Shown: positions 1-5,421 of the stretch, one piece after another
Position numbering within the stretch: the first letter of the stretch is position 1
Layout: every line of letters starts with the position of its first letter
Origin: Anaerolineales bacterium
Lineage (GTDB): Bacteria > Chloroflexota > Anaerolineae > Anaerolineales > UBA6663
Assembly: GCA_017999235.1 (NCBI GenBank)
Contig: JAGOBN010000192.1
Coordinates: 1 to 7,359 of the forward strand
DNA length: 7,359 nt
Direction: 5' to 3'
Program-made: the position numbers and the translations under genes
Notes under the pieces: generated by a model
Databases searched by the model: none
Told to the model about the DNA's origin: nothing
What the model saw: only the letters and a program-made list of their open reading frames with translations

Positions 1-1
1 T

Positions 2-88
2 GTGCAGTTCGTGGGCGAGCTGCGCCGGTCGCTGGAGGATGTCTATCTCCAGTTGATCCACGCGTCCACCCCGCCAGGTTCCATGTGA
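2..88 (+). CDS. ABC transporter ATP-binding protein, C-terminal end (partial)
   Basis: Only the last 28 codons are in the window; the gene begins upstream. The visible tail contains ELRRSLEDVYLQLIH, close to the SLEDVFL-type signature near the C-terminus of ABC-2 family ATPases (NatA/CcmA-like), and then a short unstructured end before TGA at 86-88. Such ATPases bind the cytoplasmic face of an ABC-2 permease and power export. The next gene, 22 bp downstream on the same strand, is exactly such a permease, so the two very probably form one exporter. The assignment rests on the short motif plus this context. The nucleotide-binding motifs (Walker A/B, signature) are outside the window and cannot be checked. 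Confidence 0.75.
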   Translation: MQFVGELRRSLEDVYLQLIHASTPPGSM

Positions 89-110
89 AACATCTCTCTC
101 TAGGTATCCT

Positions 111-905
111 ATGAACACCCTGCGTATCCGCACCATCGTCCTCAAAGAATGGTCCGAGGTCTTCAAGAACCGGCTGGTGCTCGCCACCGTCGTGGCGCTC
201 CCGCTGCTCTTCGCGCTCCTGCCGCTCGGGGTGCTGTTTGGCACCCACAGCACGATGAGCGGCGCCGGCGACGTGACCGATCTGCCGCCCTCGTTTCTCA
301 AGGCCTGCGGCGAGCTGGCGGCCTTCGAGTGCCTGCAGTATTACATCCTCAACCAGTTTCTGGTCTTCTTCATGATGATGCCGCTGATCATCCCCACCTC
401 GATCGCGTCCTACAGCATCGTGGGCGAGAAGACCACCCGCAGCCTGGAACCGCTGCTCGCCACACCCATCACCACCGAAGAACTGCTGGCGGCCAAAGGG
501 CTGGCCGCCGCGCTGCCCGCCATCGGCGCCACGTGGCTCAGCTTCCTGGTCTTTATCCTGGGGGCGCCGCTGGCCGGCGCCAGCGCCGGCGTGATCAGCA
601 ACATCCTCAGCCCCACCTGGCTGACGGCCGTCTTTGTCATCGGCCCGCTGATGGCCGTGCTCTCCGTCAACTTCGCGGTGATGGTGTCATCGCGCGTCAC
701 CGACCCGCGCGCCGCCGAGCAAATCTCCAGCCTGCTGGTCCTGCCTCTGATGATCCTGGTCTTCGGCCAGATCGCGGGCCTGTTCATCATCAATTTTCCG
801 CTGATGCTGGCTATCGCCGCCGGATTGGTGGTGGTGGATATCGGCGCCATCTACCTGGGCGCCCAGATCTTTCAGCGGGAAGCCATTCTCACCAAGTGGA
901 AGTGA
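111..905 (+). CDS. ABC-2 type transporter permease
   Basis: This 264-residue integral membrane protein should be the channel subunit of an ABC exporter. After a cytoplasmic N-terminus with a KEW motif (residues 12-14), TM1 spans about 22-43. An external loop of about 40 residues follows, containing Cys66 and Cys74. Further hydrophobic segments lie near 80-103, 133-155, 168-192, 205-225 and 228-252, giving the six-helix ABC-2 layout. The conserved cytoplasmic stretch GEKTTRSLEPLLATPIT (105-121) after TM2 is the hallmark of the NatB-like/ABC2_membrane group, where it contacts the ATPase. The start ATG has only a weak Shine-Dalgarno (TAGGT), so it may be coupled to the ATPase ending at 88. The following gene starts 3 bp after the stop. 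The substrate cannot be read from the sequence; relatives export sodium, drugs or peptides, or act in secretion. Confidence 0.9.
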   Translation: MNTLRIRTIVLKEWSEVFKNRLVLATVVALPLLFALLPLGVLFGTHSTMSGAGDVTDLPPSFLKACGELAAFECLQYYILNQFLVFFMMMPLIIPTSIASYSIVGEKTTRSLEPLLATPITTEELLAAKGLAAALPAIGATWLSFLVFILGAPLAGASAGVISNILSPTWLTAVFVIGPLMAVLSVNFAVMVSSRVTDPRAAEQISSLLVLPLMILVFGQIAGLFIINFPLMLAIAAGLVVVDIGAIYLGAQIFQREAILTKWK

Positions 906-908
906 ACC

Positions 909-1730
909 ATGTGCTCCAGTTTTTGCCTGCTCCCAACTTTGCCCGCCGACCGACGGAGGCCGGCCGCTTATCGGCTGGTCTCGATCAGCCTAATCATCCT
1001 GGGGCTGGCCCTCAGCCTGCCTGCCTGGGCCGCGGCCCAAACCCCGGTCCCGGACGAACTGGTGCTGTATGTGCGCCGGACCTTTGGTTACGGCGGCGGC
1101 AGCCAGATCCAGGGCTCCTTCCGCTTTGAGATCCAGGGGCCGGCCGATCTGACCCAGGTGACGTACCGGATTGACGACACCGTGATCAGCACCACCACCC
1201 AGTCGCCGTTCCGGGTCGACTTTCAGACCGACGACTATCCGTTGGGCCAGCACACCCTGACCGCCGAGGGCCTGACGGCCGGCGGCCGCACCCTGACCGC
1301 CGCGCCCCGGCGCTACGAATTCGTCAGCGCGGGGGCCGGCACCCAGGCCGCCATCCAGCTGATCGTCCCTCTGCTGGGCGGCGTGCTGGGGGTGATGGCG
1401 CTGACGTTTGTGATCTCCATGCTGCCCACCTGGCTGGGCCGGCGCCAGCCCCTGCCGGCCGGCGCGCCCCGGGATTACGGGCTGCTGGGCGGCGCGATCT
1501 GCCCGCGCTGCGGCCGGCCCTTCCCCCGCCACCTCTGGGGCATCAACGTCAGCTTTGCCGGGAAGTTCGACCGCTGCGACCACTGCGGCAAGTGGAGCCT
1601 GGTGCGGCGCGCCAGCCCGGAAGCGCTGCGGGCCGCCGAAGCCGCCGAGCTGGCCGCCGACCCCCGGCAGGCGCCGCCCGCGGACGCTTCGCTCCGCAAG
1701 GAGATCGACGACTCGCGTTACGTGGATTGA
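909..1730 (+). CDS. Signal-anchored Ig-like domain protein with TM segment and C-terminal zinc ribbon
   Basis: This 273-residue protein has an unusual modular build. The N-terminus has a charged RRR (15-17), a hydrophobic core (23-38) and a small-residue end near Ala41-Ala43, which reads as a signal peptide. Residues about 50-140 look like an Ig-like beta sandwich (YRIDDTVISTTTQSPFRVDF, then LGQHTLTAEG), typical of bacterial Ig-like modules. A transmembrane helix covers about 147-172. The cytoplasmic part carries a zinc ribbon with CPRCG (Cys198, Cys201) and CDHCG (Cys223, Cys226), then an Ala/Glu-rich tail. The predicted topology is Ig domain outside, zinc ribbon inside. The gene lies 3 bp after the permease, with GGAA in the permease end as the only Shine-Dalgarno, so it is probably translated as part of the exporter operon. 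The ATG is the first plausible start. I do not recognise a named family; an accessory or sensor role for the transporter is a guess. Confidence 0.8.
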   Translation: MCSSFCLLPTLPADRRRPAAYRLVSISLIILGLALSLPAWAAAQTPVPDELVLYVRRTFGYGGGSQIQGSFRFEIQGPADLTQVTYRIDDTVISTTTQSPFRVDFQTDDYPLGQHTLTAEGLTAGGRTLTAAPRRYEFVSAGAGTQAAIQLIVPLLGGVLGVMALTFVISMLPTWLGRRQPLPAGAPRDYGLLGGAICPRCGRPFPRHLWGINVSFAGKFDRCDHCGKWSLVRRASPEALRAAEAAELAADPRQAPPADASLRKEIDDSRYVD

Positions 1731-1757
1731 CCGGGGCTGATCCAGCCTGGCCTGCCC

Positions 1758-1790
1758 GCGCCGGTGGTCAACCGCCGGCGCGTTTGCGTT
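1758..1790 (+). terminator. Intrinsic terminator after the ABC operon
   Basis: A 10-bp stem, GCGCCGGTGG (1758-1767) with CCGCCGGCGC (1772-1781), closes a TCAA tetraloop and contains one G:U wobble. It is followed by the T-rich GTTTGCGTT. The stem is very GC-rich; the T-run is interrupted, so efficiency is uncertain. It lies 28 bp after the stop of the zinc-ribbon gene and just before the promoter of the next gene, separating two transcription units. Confidence 0.65.
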
Positions 1791-1812
1791 CAGGTGGCCG
1801 GGATGCTATGAT
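1784..1812 (+). promoter_or_regulatory. Sigma70-type promoter for the repeat protein/methyltransferase operon
   Basis: TTGCGT (-35, 1784-1789) and TATGAT (-10, 1807-1812) are separated by the optimal 17 bp. Transcription would start near 1819, giving a leader of about 23 nt before the ATG at 1842. The -35 overlaps the T-rich end of the preceding terminator, so the two elements are packed together. Confidence 0.65.
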
Positions 1813-1830
1813 CGCGCCTCGTTTTCTTGT

Positions 1831-1835
1831 GGAGG
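1831..1835 (+). promoter_or_regulatory. Strong ribosome binding site deciding the start at 1842
   Basis: GGAGG sits 6 nt before the ATG at 1842. The open frame extends upstream to a TTG at 1827, but that codon lies ahead of this Shine-Dalgarno and only about 8 nt after the predicted transcription start. The ATG is therefore the true start. Confidence 0.85.
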
Positions 1836-1841
1836 TGCGTG

Positions 1842-2519
1842 ATGGCGGAAAAATTCCTGGCCAAAAGCAAGGCCAATAACAGCCCGGCCCCGAACGGCCA
1901 GACCCAACAGCCCAAACCCAAGCCGGAGCCCCGCCCCCTGGTGGGCGAGTTCTGGCGCTTTGCGGTGCTGTTCTCTTTTGTGATGAACGTCATCCTGCTG
2001 GTGGTGGTGGCCGGCCTCGTGGGCCTGGTCTTCCAGATCACCAGCCAGGTGGCCGAACCTCTGGTCGGCGGCCTGCATGACAGCTTCATCGAGATGCAGG
2101 AAGCCACGATCCTGGCCAGCATCCCCGTGGACGAGAGTATCCAGGTCAATGACACCATCCCGGTGGTCTTCGACCTGCCGCTCAACCAAAACACCATCGT
2201 CACCCTGACCGCGCCGCTGGCCATCAACGGCGCCACCGTCAATATCATCAGCGGCGGTCTGACCCTGAACGCGGATGCCGATATCGTCCTGCCGGCCGGC
2301 ACCGGGCTCCCCGTGCAGCTCAACCTGGTGGTGCCGGTCAGCCAGACGGTGCCCGTCTCGCTCAAGGTGCCGGTCAAGATCACGGTGCCCGTCAACATCC
2401 CCCTGGCGCAGACCGAGCTCAACGCGCCGTTCACCAAACTGGCCACCCTGGTGGCCCCCTACAACGCCTTGCTCAAGACCCTGCCCACCTCGTGGAGTGA
2501 GGCCCTGCTCGGCCGATGA
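1842..2519 (+). CDS. Single-pass membrane protein with VPVxxx repeats, unknown function
   Basis: This is a 225-residue protein of unknown function. The N-terminus (1-35) is hydrophilic, rich in Pro, Lys, Gln and Asn, and likely cytoplasmic and disordered. One transmembrane helix spans about 38-64. The rest, probably extracytoplasmic, has a helical stretch (about 68-92) followed by a beta-rich region (95-185) of alternating hydrophobic and polar residues, with few charges and no Cys. Within it, residues 164-187 form four VPVxxx units. A short amphipathic C-terminal segment (about 196-221) ends the protein. No catalytic motif is visible. The gene has its own promoter and a strong Shine-Dalgarno. 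Its TGA overlaps the ATG of the downstream methyltransferase in an ATGA junction, so the two are co-translated. A structural, surface-facing or membrane-associating role would fit the composition, but that is inference. Confidence 0.8.
   Translation: MAEKFLAKSKANNSPAPNGQTQQPKPKPEPRPLVGEFWRFAVLFSFVMNVILLVVVAGLVGLVFQITSQVAEPLVGGLHDSFIEMQEATILASIPVDESIQVNDTIPVVFDLPLNQNTIVTLTAPLAINGATVNIISGGLTLNADADIVLPAGTGLPVQLNLVVPVSQTVPVSLKVPVKITVPVNIPLAQTELNAPFTKLATLVAPYNALLKTLPTSWSEALLGR
2331..2402 (+). repeat. Four tandem 18-bp units encoding VPVxxx
   Basis: Units start at 2331, 2349, 2367 and 2385 and encode VPVSQT, VPVSLK, VPVKIT and VPVNIP. Each begins GTGCC(G/C)GTC, while the second half varies. The six-residue period is compatible with a beta-solenoid or regular beta-strand arrangement, or with a recent expansion of an 18-bp unit. 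The alternating GTGCCG/GTGCCC codons show the units are no longer identical. Confidence 0.75.
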
Positions 2520-3421
2520 CGACCCGCCCCGGGAACGACCGGCCGCCGGTCTGCGACTACGAAGGCTCGCAGTACCAGGACGAGTTTTGGGAGCGCGGCG
2601 GCCGGGCTTACGAAGATCAGACCGAGGCGCACGCCCTGCGCGCCCTCCTGCCGGCCGGCGGACACCGGCTGTTGGAGGTCGGCGCCGGCGCCGGCCGCAA
2701 CACACCGCGCTACGCCGGCTTCGAGCGCGTGGTCCTGCTGGATTACTCGCGCACCCAGCTGCAGCAGGCCCAGGCCCGGCTCGGACGCGATCCGCGTTAC
2801 ACCTACGTCGCCGCTGATGTCTACCGGCTGCCTTTTGCGCCGGGGCTCTTCGACGCCGCCACCATGATCCGGGTGCTTCATCACTTGGCCGAGGCGCCGG
2901 CCGCCTTGGCCCAGGTGCGGGCCGTGCTCCAACCGCAGGCCGCCTTCATTCTGGAATTCGCCAACAAACAGAATCTGAAAGCCATCGCCCGCTGGGCGCT
3001 CGGCCGCCAGCGCTGGAGCCCGTTCGATCCCGCGCCGGTGGAATTTGCGGCCCTCAATTTTGATTTTCACCCGGGCACCACCCTGGCTTGGCTCAAGGCG
3101 GCCGGCTTCACGGTGGAAGCCATCCGCGCGCTCTCTTATCTGCGGGTGCCGGTGCTCAAACGGCTGGTCCCGAACGCGCTCCTGGTCGCGGCCGACGCGG
3201 TGCTCCAGCCCACCGGCCGGCTGGTACAGCTCGCGCCCAGCATCTTTGTGCGCGGCCGGGCCAGCGCCGCCGGCCCCCGGGCCTCCGCCAACCAGTTCTT
3301 TAAATGCCCGGAGTGCGGGGCGCTGGACTTAAACGACACCGGCGACCACCTCCGCTGTTCGGGCTGTGGCCGCCGGTGGGCGGTGCAGGACGGGATCTAC
3401 GATTTCAAGGCCTCGCTGTAG
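2516..3421 (+). CDS. Class I SAM-dependent methyltransferase with C-terminal zinc ribbon
   Basis: This 301-residue cytoplasmic methyltransferase shows the class I motifs in order. Motif I is LLEVGAGAGRNT (52-63), the glycine-rich SAM loop. The acidic ribose-binding residue is Asp76 in LLDYS. Asp101 in AADVYRLPF is the adenine-contacting motif, and FDAATMIRVLHHL (112-124) is motif IV, typical of the Methyltransf_11 group. The C-terminus holds a zinc ribbon, CPEC (Cys264, Cys267) and CSGC (Cys281, Cys284), ending DGIYDF, which resembles the Trm112-like domain fused to some bacterial methyltransferases. The start overlaps the stop of the membrane protein (ATGA, 2516-2519) and has no near Shine-Dalgarno; the nearest GGAG is about 18 nt away. 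Translation therefore likely depends on re-initiation. The substrate is unknown; small-molecule, quinone-like or nucleic-acid substrates are all possible. The coding end overlaps the convergent regulator gene by 17 bp. Confidence 0.9.
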   Translation: MTTRPGNDRPPVCDYEGSQYQDEFWERGGRAYEDQTEAHALRALLPAGGHRLLEVGAGAGRNTPRYAGFERVVLLDYSRTQLQQAQARLGRDPRYTYVAADVYRLPFAPGLFDAATMIRVLHHLAEAPAALAQVRAVLQPQAAFILEFANKQNLKAIARWALGRQRWSPFDPAPVEFAALNFDFHPGTTLAWLKAAGFTVEAIRALSYLRVPVLKRLVPNALLVAADAVLQPTGRLVQLAPSIFVRGRASAAGPRASANQFFKCPECGALDLNDTGDHLRCSGCGRRWAVQDGIYDFKASL

Positions 3422-4628
3422 GCTCCGCCAGCCAATACTGGCTGCCGTTGGACGTCCGCTGCAAGAAGCCGCCATCCACCAGGTCCCGCCGCAGCCCGCT
3501 GGTGTCGTTGTGAAAACGCGCCAGCGTTTCGTTCACCTGCTTTTCGGTGTACCGCTGCCCCGGCTCAAAAGCTTGCGCTAAGTAACGCAGGACCGCCTGC
3601 AGTTTCTTGGCCCCCAGCGGCACCTCGCGCAACCGGCCGTCCGCCAGCAGATAATTCTTGAGCACCTGCTGATCATAGGCCGCCAGCGTGTCCGGCAGTT
3701 CCGGCGCCGGCGGCCGCGCTGTCAGCCGCCCCGCCAAAGCGCGGGCGGCCGCCCAGTGCAGGGCATACCGGGCGCCGCCTGGCGCGGGGGACGTCTCCTT
3801 CTGCACCAGCCCCGCGCCGATGAGGGTCGCCAGGTGGCGCGCAACGACCGCCGGCTTGAGCTCCAGCGCGGCCGCCAGCTCCTCCGTGGTGCGCGCCTGG
3901 CGCACCAACTGGCCGGCGATCGCCAGCCGCTCGGTATCCACCAGCGCCCGAAAAAACATCTCCAGCTCGGCCTGATTCAGCGCCTCAGCCGCCGCGTTTA
4001 GGGTAGTCATCGTCGTCTCTCGCTTTCTGGCATCTGTTACCTCCAGCGCCGCTGGCTCCGCGGCGGTCCGCCAATACTGCCGGCCATCCGGATCCCGCGC
4101 CAACAGGTGATAGCTGATCAGGGCGCGGCGCAGGCTGGCCGTATCCGGGTGGAAGCGCCCCAATACCAGGTTGACGTGCTTTTCGGTGTACGTCTGTTCC
4201 GGCTTGAACTGCCGGGCGAGGTGGCGCAGGACGGCCTGAAGCTTCTTTTGTTGGGCCGGGATCTCTTTAAGCGAACCATCCCGGCGGGAAAAATCCCGCA
4301 CCACCTGGCGGTCAAACGCTTCCACATCCACATCCATGGTCGCCTGCGGCCAGGTTTCTTGGGCCAACAATTGGCCCGCCAAACTATGCACCGCCGCCAG
4401 CCGCAGCCGATAGGGCTTCTCACGGCCGCGCTGGCCTTCCGCCTCCACCAGGCCGGCCTCCGCCAGTTTGGCCAGGTGATGGGAGATCGTGGCCGGCTTG
4501 ACGGCCAGCATGGCCGCCAACTGCTCGCCGGTCAAGCTCTCGCGCGCCAACAGGCCCACGATCTTCAGCCGGGTGCCGTCGGCCAGGGCTTTGAAGAACC
4601 GGGTCAATTCGGGGTTTTTGTCGCTCAC
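3405..4628 (-). CDS. Double-module ArsR-family regulator: (HTH-DUF2087) x2 in one chain
   Basis: This 407-residue protein contains two full modules. Module 1 (about 1-187) has an ArsR-like winged helix (FFKALADGTRLKIVGLLA, 11-28; recognition helix PATISHHLAKLAEAGLV, 45-61) and a DUF2087 domain (117-187). A linker of about 19 residues leads to module 2 (207-407), with a second winged helix (FFRALVDTERLAIAG; PAVVARHLATLIGAGLV) and a second DUF2087 (about 320-400). No metal-binding Cys motif is seen, so it is probably not a metal sensor. The frame is open upstream to an ATG at 4727, but the promoter lies at 4660-4687. I therefore chose the GTG at 4628 (protein starts MSDKNPELTRFF), 25 nt after the predicted transcription start, with a weak GGCGG Shine-Dalgarno. 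It is probably an autorepressor that may also control the divergent phosphoribosyltransferase. Usual family members carry one module and dimerise. Confidence 0.88.
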   Translation of the reverse strand: MSDKNPELTRFFKALADGTRLKIVGLLARESLTGEQLAAMLAVKPATISHHLAKLAEAGLVEAEGQRGREKPYRLRLAAVHSLAGQLLAQETWPQATMDVDVEAFDRQVVRDFSRRDGSLKEIPAQQKKLQAVLRHLARQFKPEQTYTEKHVNLVLGRFHPDTASLRRALISYHLLARDPDGRQYWRTAAEPAALEVTDARKRETTMTTLNAAAEALNQAELEMFFRALVDTERLAIAGQLVRQARTTEELAAALELKPAVVARHLATLIGAGLVQKETSPAPGGARYALHWAAARALAGRLTARPPAPELPDTLAAYDQQVLKNYLLADGRLREVPLGAKKLQAVLRYLAQAFEPGQRYTEKQVNETLARFHNDTSGLRRDLVDGGFLQRTSNGSQYWLAEPTARP

Positions 4629-4643
4629 ACAACCGCCATACTG

Positions 4644-4661
4644 ATTAGACGAACATCTAAT
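4644..4661. promoter_or_regulatory. Palindromic operator overlapping the regulator promoter
   Basis: On the minus strand the sequence reads ATTAGATG-TT-CGTCTAAT: two 8-bp arms with one mismatch around a 2-bp centre. The outer 6 bp of each arm are perfect inverted repeats. It touches the -10 box (4660-4665) and covers the predicted start near 4653, so a bound protein would block initiation. It is AT-rich in a GC-rich region, as expected of ArsR-family operators. The regulator at 3405-4628 is the natural candidate to bind it. Confidence 0.65.
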
Positions 4662-4687
4662 TATACACAACAACCCTGGCGTGTCAA
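4660..4687 (-). promoter_or_regulatory. Consensus sigma70 promoter of the ArsR-DUF2087 gene
   Basis: On the minus strand, TTGACA (4687-4682) and TATAAT (4665-4660) are both exact consensus with a 16-bp spacer. Transcription would start near 4653, about 25 nt before the GTG at 4628. Such a strong promoter combined with an operator on the start site is a usual layout for an autoregulated repressor gene. Confidence 0.75.
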
Positions 4688-4753
4688 ACAACCCCCACGA
4701 TAGCGCCCCGGCCGCCCCCCAAAGCACAGGTCCGCCGTCCGATGGAGTTACGG

Positions 4754-4759
4754 TAAAAT
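4754..4759 (+). promoter_or_regulatory. Possible -10 element for the phosphoribosyltransferase gene
   Basis: TAAAAT lies 29 bp before the ATG at 4789 in an otherwise GC-rich gap, preceded by GTTACGG. No convincing -35 is seen 17 bp upstream (around 4731-4736). The element is about 95 bp from the divergent promoter, so the operator at 4644-4661 would not directly cover it. Confidence 0.4.
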
Positions 4760-4777
4760 TTCGCAGTCCCTTTTCTC

Positions 4778-4782
4778 AGGAG
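4778..4782 (+). promoter_or_regulatory. Ribosome binding site deciding the start at 4789
   Basis: AGGAG lies 6 nt before ATG 4789. The frame is open upstream to a non-ATG start at 4681, but that segment is upstream of the likely promoter and its translation is low-complexity Pro/Ser-rich, so 4789 is the start. Confidence 0.8.
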
Positions 4783-4788
4783 TTTGAT

Positions 4789-5343
4789 ATGACCCTGTCT
4801 CGAGATACGCATGCGGTGGAAGTCGCCGGCGTCAAGCGTGACCTGCCGCTCTTTGAAGTCAAGCCGGGGCTGCGCATTGCCGTGCTCAACATCCTGGGCG
4901 ATACTGAACTGGTGGAAGCCGCCGGCCGCGCGCTGGCCCAGAAGTTGGCGGCGCTGGCGTATGACGTGCTGGTGACGGCGGAGGCCAAAAGCATTCCGCT
5001 CGTCCACTCCCTCTCCGTCCATGCCCAGAAGCCCTACGTGGTGCTGCGTAAATCGTACAAACCGTACATGGGCGAGACGATCGAGGCCGAGACGCTCTCC
5101 ATCACCACCGGCAAGCCGCAGACGCTGTATCTGGATGAGAAGGACCGGCGGCTGATCCACGGCCGGCGCGTCGTTCTGGTGGACGACGTCATCTCCACCG
5201 GCTCAACGCTGCAAGGCATGCGGCTGGTGCTCAGCAAGGCCGGCGCCGAGGTGGTGGCCGAGTCCGCCATCTTCACCGAAGGCGAACGCTCGCAATGGGA
5301 GAACATCATTGCCCTGGGGCATCTGCCTTTGTTTACGGGCTGA
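4789..5343 (+). CDS. APRT-like purine phosphoribosyltransferase
   Basis: This 184-residue cytoplasmic protein belongs to the type I phosphoribosyltransferase fold, which joins a base or other acceptor to PRPP-derived ribose 5-phosphate. The PRPP-binding signature VVLVDDVISTGSTL (128-141) is complete, with acidic pair Asp132-Asp133 and the phosphate loop Thr137-Gly138-Ser139-Thr140. The segment KPYVVLRKSYKPYM (81-94) matches the flexible-loop region of adenine phosphoribosyltransferases, and TAEAKSIPLVHSLS (63-76) matches their GxExxGxxxa region, though with Lys-Ser where glycine is usual. The length fits APRT (about 170-190). It could salvage adenine, hypoxanthine/guanine or xanthine; base specificity cannot be read, so I give no symbol. 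It stands divergent to the ArsR-DUF2087 regulator across a 160-bp gap, which hints at shared control. The following gene on the same strand is 78 bp away. Confidence 0.85.
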   Translation: MTLSRDTHAVEVAGVKRDLPLFEVKPGLRIAVLNILGDTELVEAAGRALAQKLAALAYDVLVTAEAKSIPLVHSLSVHAQKPYVVLRKSYKPYMGETIEAETLSITTGKPQTLYLDEKDRRLIHGRRVVLVDDVISTGSTLQGMRLVLSKAGAEVVAESAIFTEGERSQWENIIALGHLPLFTG

Positions 5344-5410
5344 CAAATTCCAAGTCCTTCAGCCGCCCCGGTAGCAGGCCCCTGCCCAGCGCGGGGTTTA
5401 GAGCGCCGTC

Positions 5411-5415
5411 AGGAG
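5411..5415 (+). promoter_or_regulatory. Ribosome binding site favouring ATG 5422
   Basis: AGGAG is 6 nt before ATG 5422 but only 3 nt before the adjacent in-frame GTG at 5419. The spacing favours ATG 5422, making the protein one residue shorter than the longest reading. Confidence 0.7.
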
Positions 5416-5421
5416 AAGGTG

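Noticed and set aside
149..1129. Long open frame overlapping the permease in another phase (326 codons)
   Set aside because: Its translation is Arg/Pro/His-rich with no recognisable domain; it is a GC-rich shadow of the permease and the following gene.
1806..2705. Long antisense open frame (299 codons) across the repeat protein
   Set aside because: Low-complexity Gly/Arg/Asp/His composition typical of antisense frames in GC-rich DNA; the + strand has promoter, Shine-Dalgarno and coupled genes.
3429..3444. Hairpin CAGCCA-ATAC-TGGCTG just after the methyltransferase stop
   Set aside because: Only a 6-bp stem, no T-run on either strand, and it lies within the coding end of the convergent regulator.
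4107..4703. Plus-strand open frame (198 codons) opposite the regulator
   Set aside because: It is antisense to the clear ArsR-DUF2087 modules, is Gln/Arg/His-rich, and has no domain.
4629..4727. N-terminal 33-residue extension of the ArsR-DUF2087 frame with several Cys, which could look like a metal site
   Set aside because: It is encoded upstream of and across the consensus promoter and operator, so it is not transcribed from that promoter; the GTG at 4628 gives a normal ArsR N-terminus.
5362..5400. Nested inverted repeats (CCCCG 5366-5370 with CGGGG 5392-5396; GCAGG with CCTGC inside) between the phosphoribosyltransferase and molybdoenzyme genes
   Set aside because: Stems are short, the inner loop is too tight, and only TTTA follows; it could be a weak attenuator but does not meet a terminator standard.
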